Translations under genes and position numbers: made by a program
Origin: Microbispora bryophytorum
GTDB taxonomy: Bacteria; Actinomycetota; Actinomycetes; Streptosporangiales; Streptosporangiaceae
Direction of reading: 5' to 3'
Length of the DNA stretch: 64,000 nucleotides
Assembly: GCF_006874465.1 (NCBI RefSeq)
Contig: NZ_VIRL01000002.1
Location: 142,092-206,091 of the forward strand
Part shown: positions 53,884-62,520 of the stretch, piece by piece
Numbering within the stretch: the first letter of the stretch is position 1
How the letters are laid out: each line of letters begins with the position of its first letter
Notes under the pieces: generated by a model
The model's input: the letters and a program-made list of their open reading frames with translations, nothing else
Told to the model about the DNA's origin: nothing
The model's database searches: none

Positions 53884-55056
53884 GTGACAGGGCATTCGGA
53901 TCCGCGCGGGCGTCCCTCGGGACCGGAATGGACCGAGGTGCGGCGGCGCCTGGACGGGCATCGGCACGAGCTGGCCGTGGCGGCGGATCGGCTCTATCCC
54001 GGGACGCCCAGGGCCGGATCGACCCGTCTGCTCACCCGGGACGGCTGGATCCCGGCCACGCCGCTCGACCTGCGCGAGGTGCGGCTCGGCTGGGTGGAGG
54101 ACGCTCCCGCCCCCGCCGTCACGGGCCGCGAACCGGAGGCGGCGGCCCTGCTCCCGGAGGGCGCCGTCGCCTACCCGGACGCGCTGGGGGCGCTCGCCCG
54201 CCCCCGGCTCTTCGAGGACCGCACCTGCTACCGGCTGCTGGAGGTCGCCTGGCCGGAGCTGACCTTCACCCGCGCCCGCTACTTCGACGGCGTGAGCGTG
54301 GGAGAGGCGGCCGCGCACGAGTTGGCCGGGCACGAGTTGGCCGGGCATGAGTCGGCCGGGCATGAGTTGGCCGGGTACGAGTCGGCCGGTTATGGGTCAG
54401 CCGGGCACGAGTCGGCCGGTTATGGGGGCGGGCCGCCGCCGTTCCGCGCCCTCGTGGGCGATCCCACCGACCTGCGCCGGCGGCCCGCGCTCTGCGCGAT
54501 CTCAACGCTCACGCTGCGCCACGACCCCCGTACGGGGGAGACGTCGTTCGTCCTGCACTGGCGCGACCCGGCCCGGGTGGCGCACGGCGGCGGGCTGTTC
54601 CAGGTCATGCCGGTCGGGGTGTTCCAGCCCGCGCACGAGTCCGCGGGCGCGGAGAAGACCGACCTCGACCTGTGGACGTGCATGGTCCGCGAGTACGCCG
54701 AGGAGTTCCTCGGACGGGGAGAGGAGTACGGCGACGGCTTCGACTACGAGAGCTGGCCGCTCTACCGGCTGCTGACCGACGCCCGCGAGGACGGGCGGGC
54801 CCGCTGCCTCGTGCTGGGCGTGGGGGTCGATCCGCTGACCTTCGCCACCGACGTCCTCACGGTGACCGTGCTGGAGGCGGAGACGTTCGACGCCGTCTTC
54901 GGCGAGGTCGCCGCGTCCAACAGCGAGGGACGGGTCGTCGGCAGTGTCCCGTTCGACGCGGAGACGGTGCGGCGGTACGTCCGTGACGAGCCGATGCAGG
55001 CGGCGGGCGCGGCCGTGCTGGGCCTCGCCTGGCGGCACCGCGAGGCTCTGCTGTAG
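53884..55056 (+). CDS. Nudix-like domain protein with internal pentapeptide repeat
   Basis: The 390-residue protein has an N-terminal part of about 140 residues without a known domain (ELAVAADRLYPGTPRAGSTR). A repeat of seven pentapeptides (HELAG/HESAG/YESAG type, residues 145-179) follows, then a C-terminal domain with a partial Nudix box (GVFQPAHES...VREYAEEFLG). Similar C-termini occur in some actinobacterial regulators of the XRE type, but no HTH is visible here. GTG start is by position; hydrolase activity is unproven because the GX5EX7REUXEEXGU spacing is not exact. Confidence 0.68.
   Translation: MTGHSDPRGRPSGPEWTEVRRRLDGHRHELAVAADRLYPGTPRAGSTRLLTRDGWIPATPLDLREVRLGWVEDAPAPAVTGREPEAAALLPEGAVAYPDALGALARPRLFEDRTCYRLLEVAWPELTFTRARYFDGVSVGEAAAHELAGHELAGHESAGHELAGYESAGYGSAGHESAGYGGGPPPFRALVGDPTDLRRRPALCAISTLTLRHDPRTGETSFVLHWRDPARVAHGGGLFQVMPVGVFQPAHESAGAEKTDLDLWTCMVREYAEEFLGRGEEYGDGFDYESWPLYRLLTDAREDGRARCLVLGVGVDPLTFATDVLTVTVLEAETFDAVFGEVAASNSEGRVVGSVPFDAETVRRYVRDEPMQAAGAAVLGLAWRHREALL
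54316..54432 (+). repeat. 15-bp coding minisatellite, seven units plus partial
   Basis: Head-to-tail copies of CACGAGTTGGCCGGG with TAC/CAT and TCG variants; the first two copies are identical. The period is a multiple of three, so copy-number change keeps the frame. Confidence 0.92.
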
Positions 55057-55090
55057 TCACACCCACGCCGTGCCTGCGGTCACACGCACG

Positions 55091-55125
55091 CCGTCCCCGC
55101 CGGCCGATCAGGCCGACGGGGACGG
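55091..55125. terminator. Hairpin between convergent genes
   Basis: CCGTCCCCGCCGGCC / GGCCGACGGGGACGG (one mismatch), loop GATCA, between the Nudix-like gene and the S15 peptidase gene. Confidence 0.6.
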
Positions 55126-55145
55126 GGTGTGGCGAGGAACGACGG

Positions 55146-57098
55146 TCAGCTCTCGGGGGTGAGCGCGCCGGCGCCGCCCACGATCGGCAGCGTCACCGTG
55201 CTCTTCGTCGTGTCGAGGTGCAGCCGCGCGCCGGGGGCGGGCCGGATGGTGTACTCGTAGTCGCTCGACAGCAGCACGACCCCGATCCGGTGCCCCGCCG
55301 GGAAGATGTAGTCGTGCGGCTGAAGGTCGAAGTCGAGGCGGTAGGGCGTGCCCGGCTTGACCGGCTCGGTCCGGGAGATCGACTTGCGGTTCTGCGGGTC
55401 CGTCCAGCCCCGGGTAATGATCTTCGCCTTGCCGCTCTGGTCGTAGTCGACGAGCAGCGCCGTGACGTTCGCCGCAGGCTGGTCGAAGGACATCCGCAGC
55501 GACACCCGCGGGGTGCCGCTGAGCCTGGCCGCCGCGGTCAGCGCCTCCGACTTGTACGCCAGGCGGTTGGGCGAGGTGGCGGCGTCGGCGAGGGTCTGCG
55601 CCCGCTGGGTGGCGTCGTCGACGATCGTCTCGGTCACCGGCTTGCCCTTCCGGGTCCGGTCGGGAGTGAGGACGCCGGCCGCGCCGCCGGCGCCGGGGGC
55701 CAGGTTGAGCTCGGTGTTCGCGGCGGCCGGGTCGGGCCACTCGGCGTACTGCACCAGCGTCTTGTCCTCACGCTGCACCAGGGCGCGGGGGTCGTTCTCC
55801 ACGCCGTTCTGGTAATCCCACAGATAGCGGGTGAACCAGCGGTTGAGGACGTCGACGCTGGGGGAGCCGCCGTGGCCGCCCTGGTGCAGGTAGATCTTGT
55901 GCGGCACCCCGCGCGCCTTGAGCGCCTCGTACCACTGCGCGGCCTGCTTGGTCTTGACGTTCCAGTCGTTGAGACCGTGCGCGACCAGCACCGCGGCGTG
56001 GACCTTGCCCACGTCGTTCATGTAGTTGCGCTCGTCCCAGAAGGCGTTGTAGTCGCCGGTGACGCGGTCCTGCGCCTTCGCGAGCTCCTCGATGACGCTC
56101 CGGCAGACCTGCCTGTCCGCGCGCGTGTAGACGTACTCCGCGAGCACGTCGGTGTCCTCGCCCTGGTAGCCGCCGGCGGCCACGACGGCGCCGTTCGCGC
56201 GGTAGTAGTCATACCAGCTGGAGATCGCCGAGATCGGCACGATGGCCTCCAGCCCCTCGACGCCGGTGCTCGCGACCGCGTTGGGCAGGGTGCCGTTGTA
56301 GGAGGTGCCGATCATGCCGACCTTGCCGGTCGACCACGTCGCACCGACCTCCCGCCCGGAGGCGTCGTACGCCTTCGCGCGGCCGTTCAGCCAGTCGACG
56401 ACGGACTTGGCGCCGATGGTCTCGTTACGCCCGCCGGTGGTCGGGCAGCCGTCGGACTGGCCGCTGCCCAGCGACTCGGCGTGGACCACCGCGAAACCGC
56501 GGGGCAGCCAGTTGGACTCGTGGCTGGTGCTGATGACCGGCTGCGGGCCGCTCGCCGCGAGGGACGCGTCGGCGCCGCCGGCCCCGGAGTCGTCCGCCGC
56601 CGCGGACAGGCGCTCGTCGGCGGCGGGGTCGAGCAGCTTGCCACCACGGTTCAGCCAGCCCTTGCCCGGGCGGACCGCCTGGTTGAGCTCGTGGTCCACA
56701 TCGTGGTTGGCGACGTCGTTGCCGCCGGCGTAGTAGGGGCTGACCTCGTACACGACGGGCGACTTGAGGCCGGCCGTCTCGGTCTCCCGCAGGCGGGTGA
56801 CCTCGGCGTGCACACGGTCGTTCCGTCCGTCGCCGTCGCTGTCGACCGGGGTCTCGACCCACACCTCCTCGCGGATCCAGTCGTTCCTGTTGGACGAGAA
56901 CACCGGCTGGGCCATGCCGTCCTGGATCACCGGCCCGACGGGGACGGCGGCGCCCGCGGGGGCCGAGTTCACGGTGAGACCCGTGACGGTCGTGGCGACG
57001 GCGAGACCCAGCGCCGCCGCGCCCCGTCGTGCGGCTCCCGTACGGCGTGACGCGGCTGACGGGACGGGACCAGGCGTCACCCGGCGCGATGAGGACAT
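55146..57098 (-). CDS. Secreted Xaa-Pro dipeptidyl-peptidase (S15 family)
   Basis: Exported serine peptidase of 650 residues that removes X-Pro dipeptides. It has a long Arg-rich signal peptide (1 to about 51, ending APAGA). The alpha/beta-hydrolase core has nucleophile Ser266 in GMIGTSYNGTL, the acid region VAHGLNDWNV and His in HQGGHGGSPS. A C-terminal jelly-roll (PYRLDFDLQPHDYIFPAGHR) is typical of S15/CocE. ATG 57098 has GGAAGG upstream. It likely feeds on extracellular peptides along with the neighbouring metalloprotease. Confidence 0.92.
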   Translation of the reverse strand: MSSSRRVTPGPVPSAASRRTGAARRGAAALGLAVATTVTGLTVNSAPAGAAVPVGPVIQDGMAQPVFSSNRNDWIREEVWVETPVDSDGDGRNDRVHAEVTRLRETETAGLKSPVVYEVSPYYAGGNDVANHDVDHELNQAVRPGKGWLNRGGKLLDPAADERLSAAADDSGAGGADASLAASGPQPVISTSHESNWLPRGFAVVHAESLGSGQSDGCPTTGGRNETIGAKSVVDWLNGRAKAYDASGREVGATWSTGKVGMIGTSYNGTLPNAVASTGVEGLEAIVPISAISSWYDYYRANGAVVAAGGYQGEDTDVLAEYVYTRADRQVCRSVIEELAKAQDRVTGDYNAFWDERNYMNDVGKVHAAVLVAHGLNDWNVKTKQAAQWYEALKARGVPHKIYLHQGGHGGSPSVDVLNRWFTRYLWDYQNGVENDPRALVQREDKTLVQYAEWPDPAAANTELNLAPGAGGAAGVLTPDRTRKGKPVTETIVDDATQRAQTLADAATSPNRLAYKSEALTAAARLSGTPRVSLRMSFDQPAANVTALLVDYDQSGKAKIITRGWTDPQNRKSISRTEPVKPGTPYRLDFDLQPHDYIFPAGHRIGVVLLSSDYEYTIRPAPGARLHLDTTKSTVTLPIVGGAGALTPES

Positions 57099-57378
57099 CG
57101 GCAAACCTTCCAAGAACGATCGGGGGGCATGGGGGGACATGGGGGGACATCGGAGGGATGTGGGCCGGAGGATTCGGCCCAGGGGCGATGCTAGGGACGC
57201 ACGTGCCGAATGTCTTCGTACGACCGTTCTGTCTTGATCGCGGCGTTTTTCGACAAATGTAGAAATCTGTCGCAATGCGACGCGCACGCCCGGCGGCGGC
57301 TACCGCAGCCCGCCCCGTCCGCCGCCACCTGGCTGCCGGTTGCCCGCGCGTCGTGCCGGCACGCGCCCCGGAAGGGCG

Positions 57379-58626
57379 TCAGTAGCCGTAGCGGCTCTTC
57401 AGGTGCCTCCAGACGTCGCGCAACATCCATGCGTCGAACTCCGTGATCGACGTGGCGGAGCCCGCCTTCATGAGGAAGCAGCACTGTCCGGCCGGGGTCC
57501 AGTCGTAGAAGTCGACCAGGCCGAAACCGTGCCCGATCTCGTGGAGGAGGATGTGGATGTCGTCGCTGCCGAGGTTGTCCACCAGATACTCGCTGCCGAC
57601 GCGCTGCCCCCAGGCGCCTCCCATGCCGCCGACCATGCCCTCGGTGAGCCACAGCGACATGTCGTAGTGGTGGGCGGCGCCGCCCGGGCAGCCCGAGTAG
57701 GCGCCCGACTGGTCGAACAGGCGCCCGCACGGCTCGGCGCACTGCGGCGCGTTCTCGCGCATGTCACCGACGTAGACGTCCACCGAGTCGTCGTTCCACT
57801 GCAGCGTGGCGCGGTCGCGTACGGCCCAGCCGACCACCTTCACCGGCACGTCCGCGTACGGCCAGCCGTTGTGGCCCGCCATCACGTCCATCCACTTCTT
57901 GAACGACCTGGCCAGCGCGGCCTGGATCTTGTCGCGCAGCTCCGCGGAGACCGGGGCCCTGGAGTCCCAGCGGACGCAGTAGTTGACGCTGCCGCCGTTG
58001 GCCATGATCTGGTCCCAGCCGTAGTTGCGATAGCCGTACAGGTCGGGGTTCGTGGACTCGACGTGTCGCCAGACCTCGTCGAGCGGCGCGACCAGGTCGG
58101 CGGGCGGGGTCCAGCCGCTCGGCCGGCCCGCGGCGTCGGCGAGCGCCCTGATCTCCAGCAGCCCGACCGACGCCTGGCCGCTTTGCAGGACGACGCGCAG
58201 CCGGGTGGTGGTGACGGCGGGGAACGTGACGGTGTTGTAGGTGTCGGCCGCGGTGGGGTAGGAGGCGGCGATGTCCGCGTACGCGTCGCCGTCCCAGCTC
58301 TGGAGCTTCCACGAGGCCGGCAGCCGGACGCCGCCTCCGTCGTCGAAGAAGTAGACCTGCACCGAGGAGATCGTCTGGGCGGACGGCCAGGTCAGCTGGG
58401 CCCACTGTTCGCCGGCTTCGGGCCAGGTGCCCCATCGGCGGTTCCGCGTTTCATCGGACCGAGCCGGTTCGACGCCGTCGTTGACGGCGGCCACGCTCTC
58501 CCAGGGAGAGGTGTAGGAGGCGGAGGCGGTGGCGGACGGGGCCACGTCCGCCACGGCGGCGTCAGCCCGCGCGGGCGCCAGCAGAAAGCCTGCGACCAGC
58601 GCGAAAACGGCGAACAATCGCCTCAT
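57379..58626 (-). CDS. Secreted zinc metalloprotease with N-terminal F5/8 type C (CBM32-like) domain
   Basis: The 415-residue exported protein has a signal peptide ending ARADA (about 1-23). A discoidin-like domain (about 28-165: YTSPWESVAAVNDGVEPARS; TTTRLRVVLQSGQASVGLLE) is followed by a catalytic domain. Its zincin motif HEIGHGFGLVDF (about 362-373) is HExxHxxGxxD-like, followed by a Met-containing turn (CCFLMKAG). Cys-rich loops suggest disulfides. The domain pair suggests a protease targeted to polysaccharide or cell surface. It is 280 bases upstream of the S15 gene, same strand. Confidence 0.85.
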   Translation of the reverse strand: MRRLFAVFALVAGFLLAPARADAAVADVAPSATASASYTSPWESVAAVNDGVEPARSDETRNRRWGTWPEAGEQWAQLTWPSAQTISSVQVYFFDDGGGVRLPASWKLQSWDGDAYADIAASYPTAADTYNTVTFPAVTTTRLRVVLQSGQASVGLLEIRALADAAGRPSGWTPPADLVAPLDEVWRHVESTNPDLYGYRNYGWDQIMANGGSVNYCVRWDSRAPVSAELRDKIQAALARSFKKWMDVMAGHNGWPYADVPVKVVGWAVRDRATLQWNDDSVDVYVGDMRENAPQCAEPCGRLFDQSGAYSGCPGGAAHHYDMSLWLTEGMVGGMGGAWGQRVGSEYLVDNLGSDDIHILLHEIGHGFGLVDFYDWTPAGQCCFLMKAGSATSITEFDAWMLRDVWRHLKSRYGY

Positions 58627-58872
58627 GCCTGTCTCCTTCGCGGCCGAGCGCTCACCGGCCGCTGTTGGGGGAGTGCTGTGGAGCGGGAGCGTTCCGAGTT
58701 TTTTCCGTCACAAAAGGGGTGTCAAGCCCCCAACCGGAACAATGTGACGGACGGGATCGCGAGCCGGCAGGGTTGCCGCTCTGGGTGACCCAGTGGATTT
58801 CGGAATAAGCGCCTGATTTTAGGATGAACCGACCGTTCAAGGCCGACGAGGTGGGTTCCGGGATGGCAACGC

Positions 58873-60456
58873 GTGAATGACCGGGCGGTTGGTAACCCTC
58901 TGGTTCCGCATGACGGGGTGGTTCGGCATGAGCCGGTGGTTCGGGACGAGGTGGCGGTTCGGGACGAGGCGGTTCAGGACGAGGCGGTTCGGGACACGGT
59001 GGTGGTTCGGGACGAGGCGGTTCAGGCCAAAGAGGTTCAGGCCAAAGAGGGTCTGGCCAAAGAGGGTCTGGACAGAGCGGCGGTCCAGCACGAGGTGGCG
59101 GTTCAGTACGAGGCCGCGCCGAAGGCCGAGGTAGCGCGGCGGAGCCCGGTGAGTCAGCGGCAGGGCCGCGCCCGGTCCGCCACGTGGACTCGCCGCCTGG
59201 CGGTCGCCGCACTGGTGCTGGCCGCGCTCAACCTCAGGCCCCTCGTCACAAGTATCGGACCCGTGCTCGAAGAGGCCCGCGCCGCCCTCGGGATGAGCGC
59301 CGCCGTCGCCGGGCTGCTCGCGTCCGTACCGGCGGTGTGCTTCGCGCTGGTCGGCTCGACCGCACCCCGGCTGGCCCGCCGTCACGGACCGGAGGGCGTC
59401 GTCCTCGCCGGGATGGCGGCGGTCGCGCTGGGGCTCGCGCTGCGTCCGCTCGCCGGCGGCACCCCGGTCTTCCTCACGCTGAGCGGCCTCGCACTGGCCG
59501 GGATCGCGGTCGCCAACGTGCTGTTGCCGGTCGTGGTCAAGCAACGCTTCCCGGACAGGGTCGGCATGATGACCGGCCTCTACTCCATGGCTCTCAACCT
59601 CGGCGCCTCAGCCGCCGCCGCCGTCACCGTCCCGCTCGCGGGCGCGTTCGGCGGTGACTGGCGTGCCGGTCTCGGCGCCTGGGCCGTCCTCGCCGCCGTC
59701 GCGGTGCCGCCCTGGGTCGCCCTCGCCCGCGACGGCCGGCAGCTGACCGAGGGGCTGACCGAGCAGCAGGCCGGGCAGCAGTCTGGGCAGCAGGCCGGGC
59801 AGCAGGCCGAGCAGCAGTCTGGGCAGCAGTCTGGGCAGCGGGCCGGGCGGGCGGCGGGCGGGGACGCCGCCGCGGGGGCCGGAGCGCACGTGCGGGTCGC
59901 CCGCAGTCCCATGGCCTGGGCGCTCGCGGTCTTCTTCGGCCTGCAGTCCAGCTCCGCGTACGTCATCATGGGCTGGCTGCCCCAGGTCTTCCGGGACGCC
60001 GGGTTGTCCGCCGAGACCGCCGGCCTGCTGTTCGCCGTCACCTCGGTGCTCGGAGTGCCACTGTCCTTCGTGCTGGCCGCCGTCGCCGGACGGCTGCGGA
60101 ACCAGAGCGGCATCGCGGCCCTGCTCGGAGCGTTCGGGCTCGCCGGGTACGCAGGGCTGTGGGCGGCTCCCGCCGCCGCGCCCTGGCTGTGGGCGGTGCT
60201 CCTCGGCGTGGCCAACTGCTCCTTCCCGCTGGCGCTCACGATGATCGCCATGCGCGGCCGGGACGGCGCGACGGTGATCCGGCTGTCCGCCTTCGCGCAG
60301 AGCGTCGGCTACGTGCTGTCGGTCCCCGGTCCCATCCTGGTCGGGGCGCTCTACCAGCACACCGGCGGCTGGCGGGGGCCGCTGGCCTTCGCGGTGTGCC
60401 TCATGGTGCCGCAGATCGCCGCCGGATACCTCGCGGGCCGCGACCGGCAGATTTGA
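58873..60456 (+). CDS. CynX/NimT-type MFS transporter with repeat-rich extension and loop
   Basis: MFS permease with about 12 membrane segments. The first begins at residue 105 (LAVAALVLAALNLRPLVTSI), matching the CynX/NimT group. From GTG 58873 it has 527 residues, including a highly charged repeated N-terminus of about 90 residues (VRDEAVQDEAVRD; QAKEVQAKEGLAKEG). GTG 59149 after GCGGAG may be the true start and would drop this part. The central cytosolic loop carries seven QQAG/QQSG units. Substrate unknown; relatives move cyanate, nitroimidazole or other small organic anions. Confidence 0.82.
   Translation: MNDRAVGNPLVPHDGVVRHEPVVRDEVAVRDEAVQDEAVRDTVVVRDEAVQAKEVQAKEGLAKEGLDRAAVQHEVAVQYEAAPKAEVARRSPVSQRQGRARSATWTRRLAVAALVLAALNLRPLVTSIGPVLEEARAALGMSAAVAGLLASVPAVCFALVGSTAPRLARRHGPEGVVLAGMAAVALGLALRPLAGGTPVFLTLSGLALAGIAVANVLLPVVVKQRFPDRVGMMTGLYSMALNLGASAAAAVTVPLAGAFGGDWRAGLGAWAVLAAVAVPPWVALARDGRQLTEGLTEQQAGQQSGQQAGQQAEQQSGQQSGQRAGRAAGGDAAAGAGAHVRVARSPMAWALAVFFGLQSSSAYVIMGWLPQVFRDAGLSAETAGLLFAVTSVLGVPLSFVLAAVAGRLRNQSGIAALLGAFGLAGYAGLWAAPAAAPWLWAVLLGVANCSFPLALTMIAMRGRDGATVIRLSAFAQSVGYVLSVPGPILVGALYQHTGGWRGPLAFAVCLMVPQIAAGYLAGRDRQI
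58915..59110 (+). repeat. Minisatellite GGTTCGGGACGAGGCGGTTC in the MFS 5' region
   Basis: Many overlapping 15-18 base units of GGTTC(A/G)GGACGAGG and then GGTTCAGGCCAAAGAGG. Whether it is translated as the N-terminus or is leader sequence depends on the start used. Confidence 0.8.
59761..59847 (+). repeat. 12-bp coding repeat (QQAG units) in the MFS loop
   Basis: Seven copies of CAGCAGGCCGGG/CAGCAGTCTGGG in frame, encoding EQQA/GQQS/GQQA units in the central cytosolic loop. Confidence 0.88.
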
Positions 60457-60523
60457 TCTCCTTGAACTTTCCGGGGGGAAAATCGCTGGACAGTGCCGTA
60501 CGTCGATGGTGATCGTGGGGAAC

Positions 60524-61276
60524 ATGCGGCAGGAGGAGATCTGGAACACCGACGTCGCCCGGCACTACGACACGCCGGGCGCCGGGATGTTCGCGCCCGA
60601 GGTCCTCGGCCCGGCCGTCGATCGCCTCACCGATCTCGCGGGCGACGGGCGGGCGCTCGAGTTCGCCATCGGAACCGGCCGTGTGGCCGTTCCGCTCGCC
60701 GAGCGTGGCGTGCCCGTCACCGGCATCGAGCTGTCGCGTCCGATGATCGACCAGCTACGCACGAAGATGGACGAAACGAAGATCCCGGTCGTCGTCGGCG
60801 ACATGGCGACCGCCGTGGCTCCGGGGGAGTACTCACTCGTCTACCTCGTCTACAACACGATCTCCAATCTGCTCACCCAGGCCGAGCAGGTCGCGTGCTT
60901 CCGCAACGCGGCGCGGCACCTGAGGCCCGGCGGCCGCTTCGTGATCGAGCTCTGGGTGCCCGAGCTGCGCAAGCTCCCGCCGGGCCAGGAGGCGGTGGTG
61001 TGGCATTGCGAGCCCGGCCACATCGGCCTGGACACCTACGATTTCCTTCGGCAACACCTCGTGTCGCACCATTTCAGGTTCAACGAGAGCGGACAGGCCG
61101 AGCTGTTCCGCAGCCCCCACCGATACATCTGGCCGGCCGAGCTCGATCTCATGGCTCAGCTGTCCGGGTTCGAACTGGAGGCCAGGCATGCGGACTGGAT
61201 CGGAACCGAGTTCACCGCCGAGTCGCGTTCGCACGTGTCTGTTTACCGCATCCCGTCCGGCCGAACCACGTCGTAA
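60524..61276 (+). CDS. Class I SAM-dependent methyltransferase
   Basis: The 250-residue methyltransferase has motif I ALEFAIGTGRVAVPLAERG, acidic residue in VTGIELSRPMI, DMATAV and the LRPGGRFVIELW strand. Family members methylate small molecules. ATG 60524 follows GTGGGG; ATG 60506 is an alternative without SD. It is 8 kb from the phenazine genes and has no clear partner; a link to phenazine O-methylation (as in myxin) is conceivable but unsupported. Confidence 0.85.
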   Translation: MRQEEIWNTDVARHYDTPGAGMFAPEVLGPAVDRLTDLAGDGRALEFAIGTGRVAVPLAERGVPVTGIELSRPMIDQLRTKMDETKIPVVVGDMATAVAPGEYSLVYLVYNTISNLLTQAEQVACFRNAARHLRPGGRFVIELWVPELRKLPPGQEAVVWHCEPGHIGLDTYDFLRQHLVSHHFRFNESGQAELFRSPHRYIWPAELDLMAQLSGFELEARHADWIGTEFTAESRSHVSVYRIPSGRTTS

Positions 61277-61497
61277 TAAGGCCGACGCTCTCGCCGGCCT
61301 GAATCGCGCTAATCGCGGGGCGTGACAATTCGTTTTCGCGGCGACGGCTGAAATGCGGGGGAGCGGGCCGTGTCGCCGTCTGCTGCAAAGGGAGAGCCCC
61401 ACGAGGCGGCCGCCTCGCGGGGCAGGAGGGTCCAGCAGGTTCGATGTGCGGTTATCCCGTCCTTGCAGCTGCCTCGCTCTCCCTGCTGCTGATGCCG

Positions 61498-61920
61498 CTA
61501 CCGCGGTCCGCGTTCCTCGAACCGGCTCCGGTCGCGTCCGCGCTCCTCGAAGCGCCCGCGATCTTCCATGCGCCCGCGCTCGCGTCCGCGCTCCTCGAAG
61601 CGCCCGCGATCTTCCATGCGCCCGCGCTCGCGTCCGCGCTCCTCGAACCGTCCGCGTTCGCGTCCGCGTTCCTCGAACCGTCCGCGCTCGCGTCCGCGCT
61701 CCTCGAATCGGCCCCGCTCACGGCCGCGTTCGCGACCGTATTGGCCGTACGGCCGCTGGCGCTCACGGCCACGGCATCTGCCTCCGGGGCAGGGCTGTGT
61801 CGGGTTCTGCATGACCTGTGCGGTGGTGCCGGCCGCATTGACCGGTTGCGTCTGCATCGTCATCGGGACGATGAGGGCCGACGCCGTGATCGCGCCAGCA
61901 GCCAGTGCTTCTTTGAGCAT
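61498..61920 (-). CDS. Small secreted Arg/Glu/Gly-repeat protein
   Basis: The 140-residue protein has a signal peptide at 1-29 (MLKEALAAGAITASALIVPM to about VNAAG). It is followed by a short PCPGGRCRGRERQRPYGQYG segment and then about 80 residues of repeats: three RGRFEERGRE units, then two longer units that add RGRMED, ending RFEERG. Charge alternates strongly Arg/Glu. ATG 61920 has CGGAG eight bases upstream, and codon third positions are GC-rich in this frame, supporting real coding. No known family; an extracellular, intrinsically disordered or condensate-forming protein is a guess. Confidence 0.65.
   Translation of the reverse strand: MLKEALAAGAITASALIVPMTMQTQPVNAAGTTAQVMQNPTQPCPGGRCRGRERQRPYGQYGRERGRERGRFEERGRERGRFEERGRERGRFEERGRERGRMEDRGRFEERGRERGRMEDRGRFEERGRDRSRFEERGPR
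61509..61737 (-). repeat. 30/48-bp coding repeat array
   Basis: DNA repeats of period 30 and 48 built on GCGCTCCTCGAAGCGCCCGC and GATCTTCCATGCGCCC (plus-strand reading). Two 48-base copies are nearly identical. They encode the Arg/Glu/Gly repeats. Confidence 0.88.
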
Positions 61921-62520
61921 GAGTATCACTCCGTCGGCTCCGTGACTGTCGCCGGGAACACCCGGACACACGAAGCGCAAATCGATCCATCGAACCGTGG
62001 ATCCAGACCCTGATTCTCACGCTAGAGGTAACGAAAGGCTCCGTCACCCAGCAATGCGCAAACAACCGCTTTTCGCAACAGAAAACAAGTGCAATCGAAG
62101 ATGCTGTCGGTCCGTTTCTCTGTGCCGACAATTCCTTTGCGCGGGCGGCTGGATTCCTTCCGTATCCTTGAGGCGCATTGGTTGTGATCGCACGTACTCG
62201 GCCGGATTCCCGTCTCCGGCCCCTTCCGGGTTATTACGGTGAGCCGCTGACCGAAACCGCGCGGGCTCTGGAGGTTGCCGTGACCGCCGTCGAGGAAGCC
62301 GGGACCGGCGCGCGCTCCGTCGCCGCGCACCGGCTCGCAGCCGTCATGATCCTGCGGTCATGGGCGCTCCCTTGCCTCTCACGCCTCTGACACCGCTGCC
62401 GCCGATGGCCGAAGTGGGGCGGCATGCGAAGTGGGGCGCACACTGCTGCCGCCCGCCTGGTCGACCAGAACCATGTCTGGGCCGCGGTGCGGCAGCCGCG
62501 AGATGGCGCGGCACGGCCGG
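61921..62520. other. 600-base region without a supported gene
   Basis: It contains the promoter/leader of the repeat protein (right of 61920) and an AT-richer stretch at 62020-62170. A plus-strand frame at 62178-62390 has some coding-like sequence (GEPLTETARALEVAVTAVEE) but no SD and an abrupt end; it may be a relic. Nothing else was recognised. Confidence 0.45.

Noticed and set aside
60524..61276. Methyltransferase as a phenazine O-methyltransferase
   Set aside because: Lies 8 kb beyond the cluster terminator among unrelated genes; no sequence feature ties it to phenazines.
61509..61737. Possible CRISPR array
   Set aside because: Repeats are contiguous coding units without unique spacers and no cas genes are present.
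61444..62013. Plus-strand frame with Ala/Ser/Leu repeats opposite the Arg/Glu repeat protein
   Set aside because: The minus strand has SD, signal peptide and GC-rich third codon positions; the plus frame has none of these.
62022..62330. Minus-strand frame of about 100 codons upstream of the repeat protein
   Set aside because: No SD, atypical composition (CTCFLLRKAVVCALL) and overlap with the AT-richer region; not supported.
62178..62390. Short plus-strand frame with coding-like segment before the DHA2 exporter
   Set aside because: No SD, no recognised domain and ends abruptly; kept only as a possible relic in the region note.
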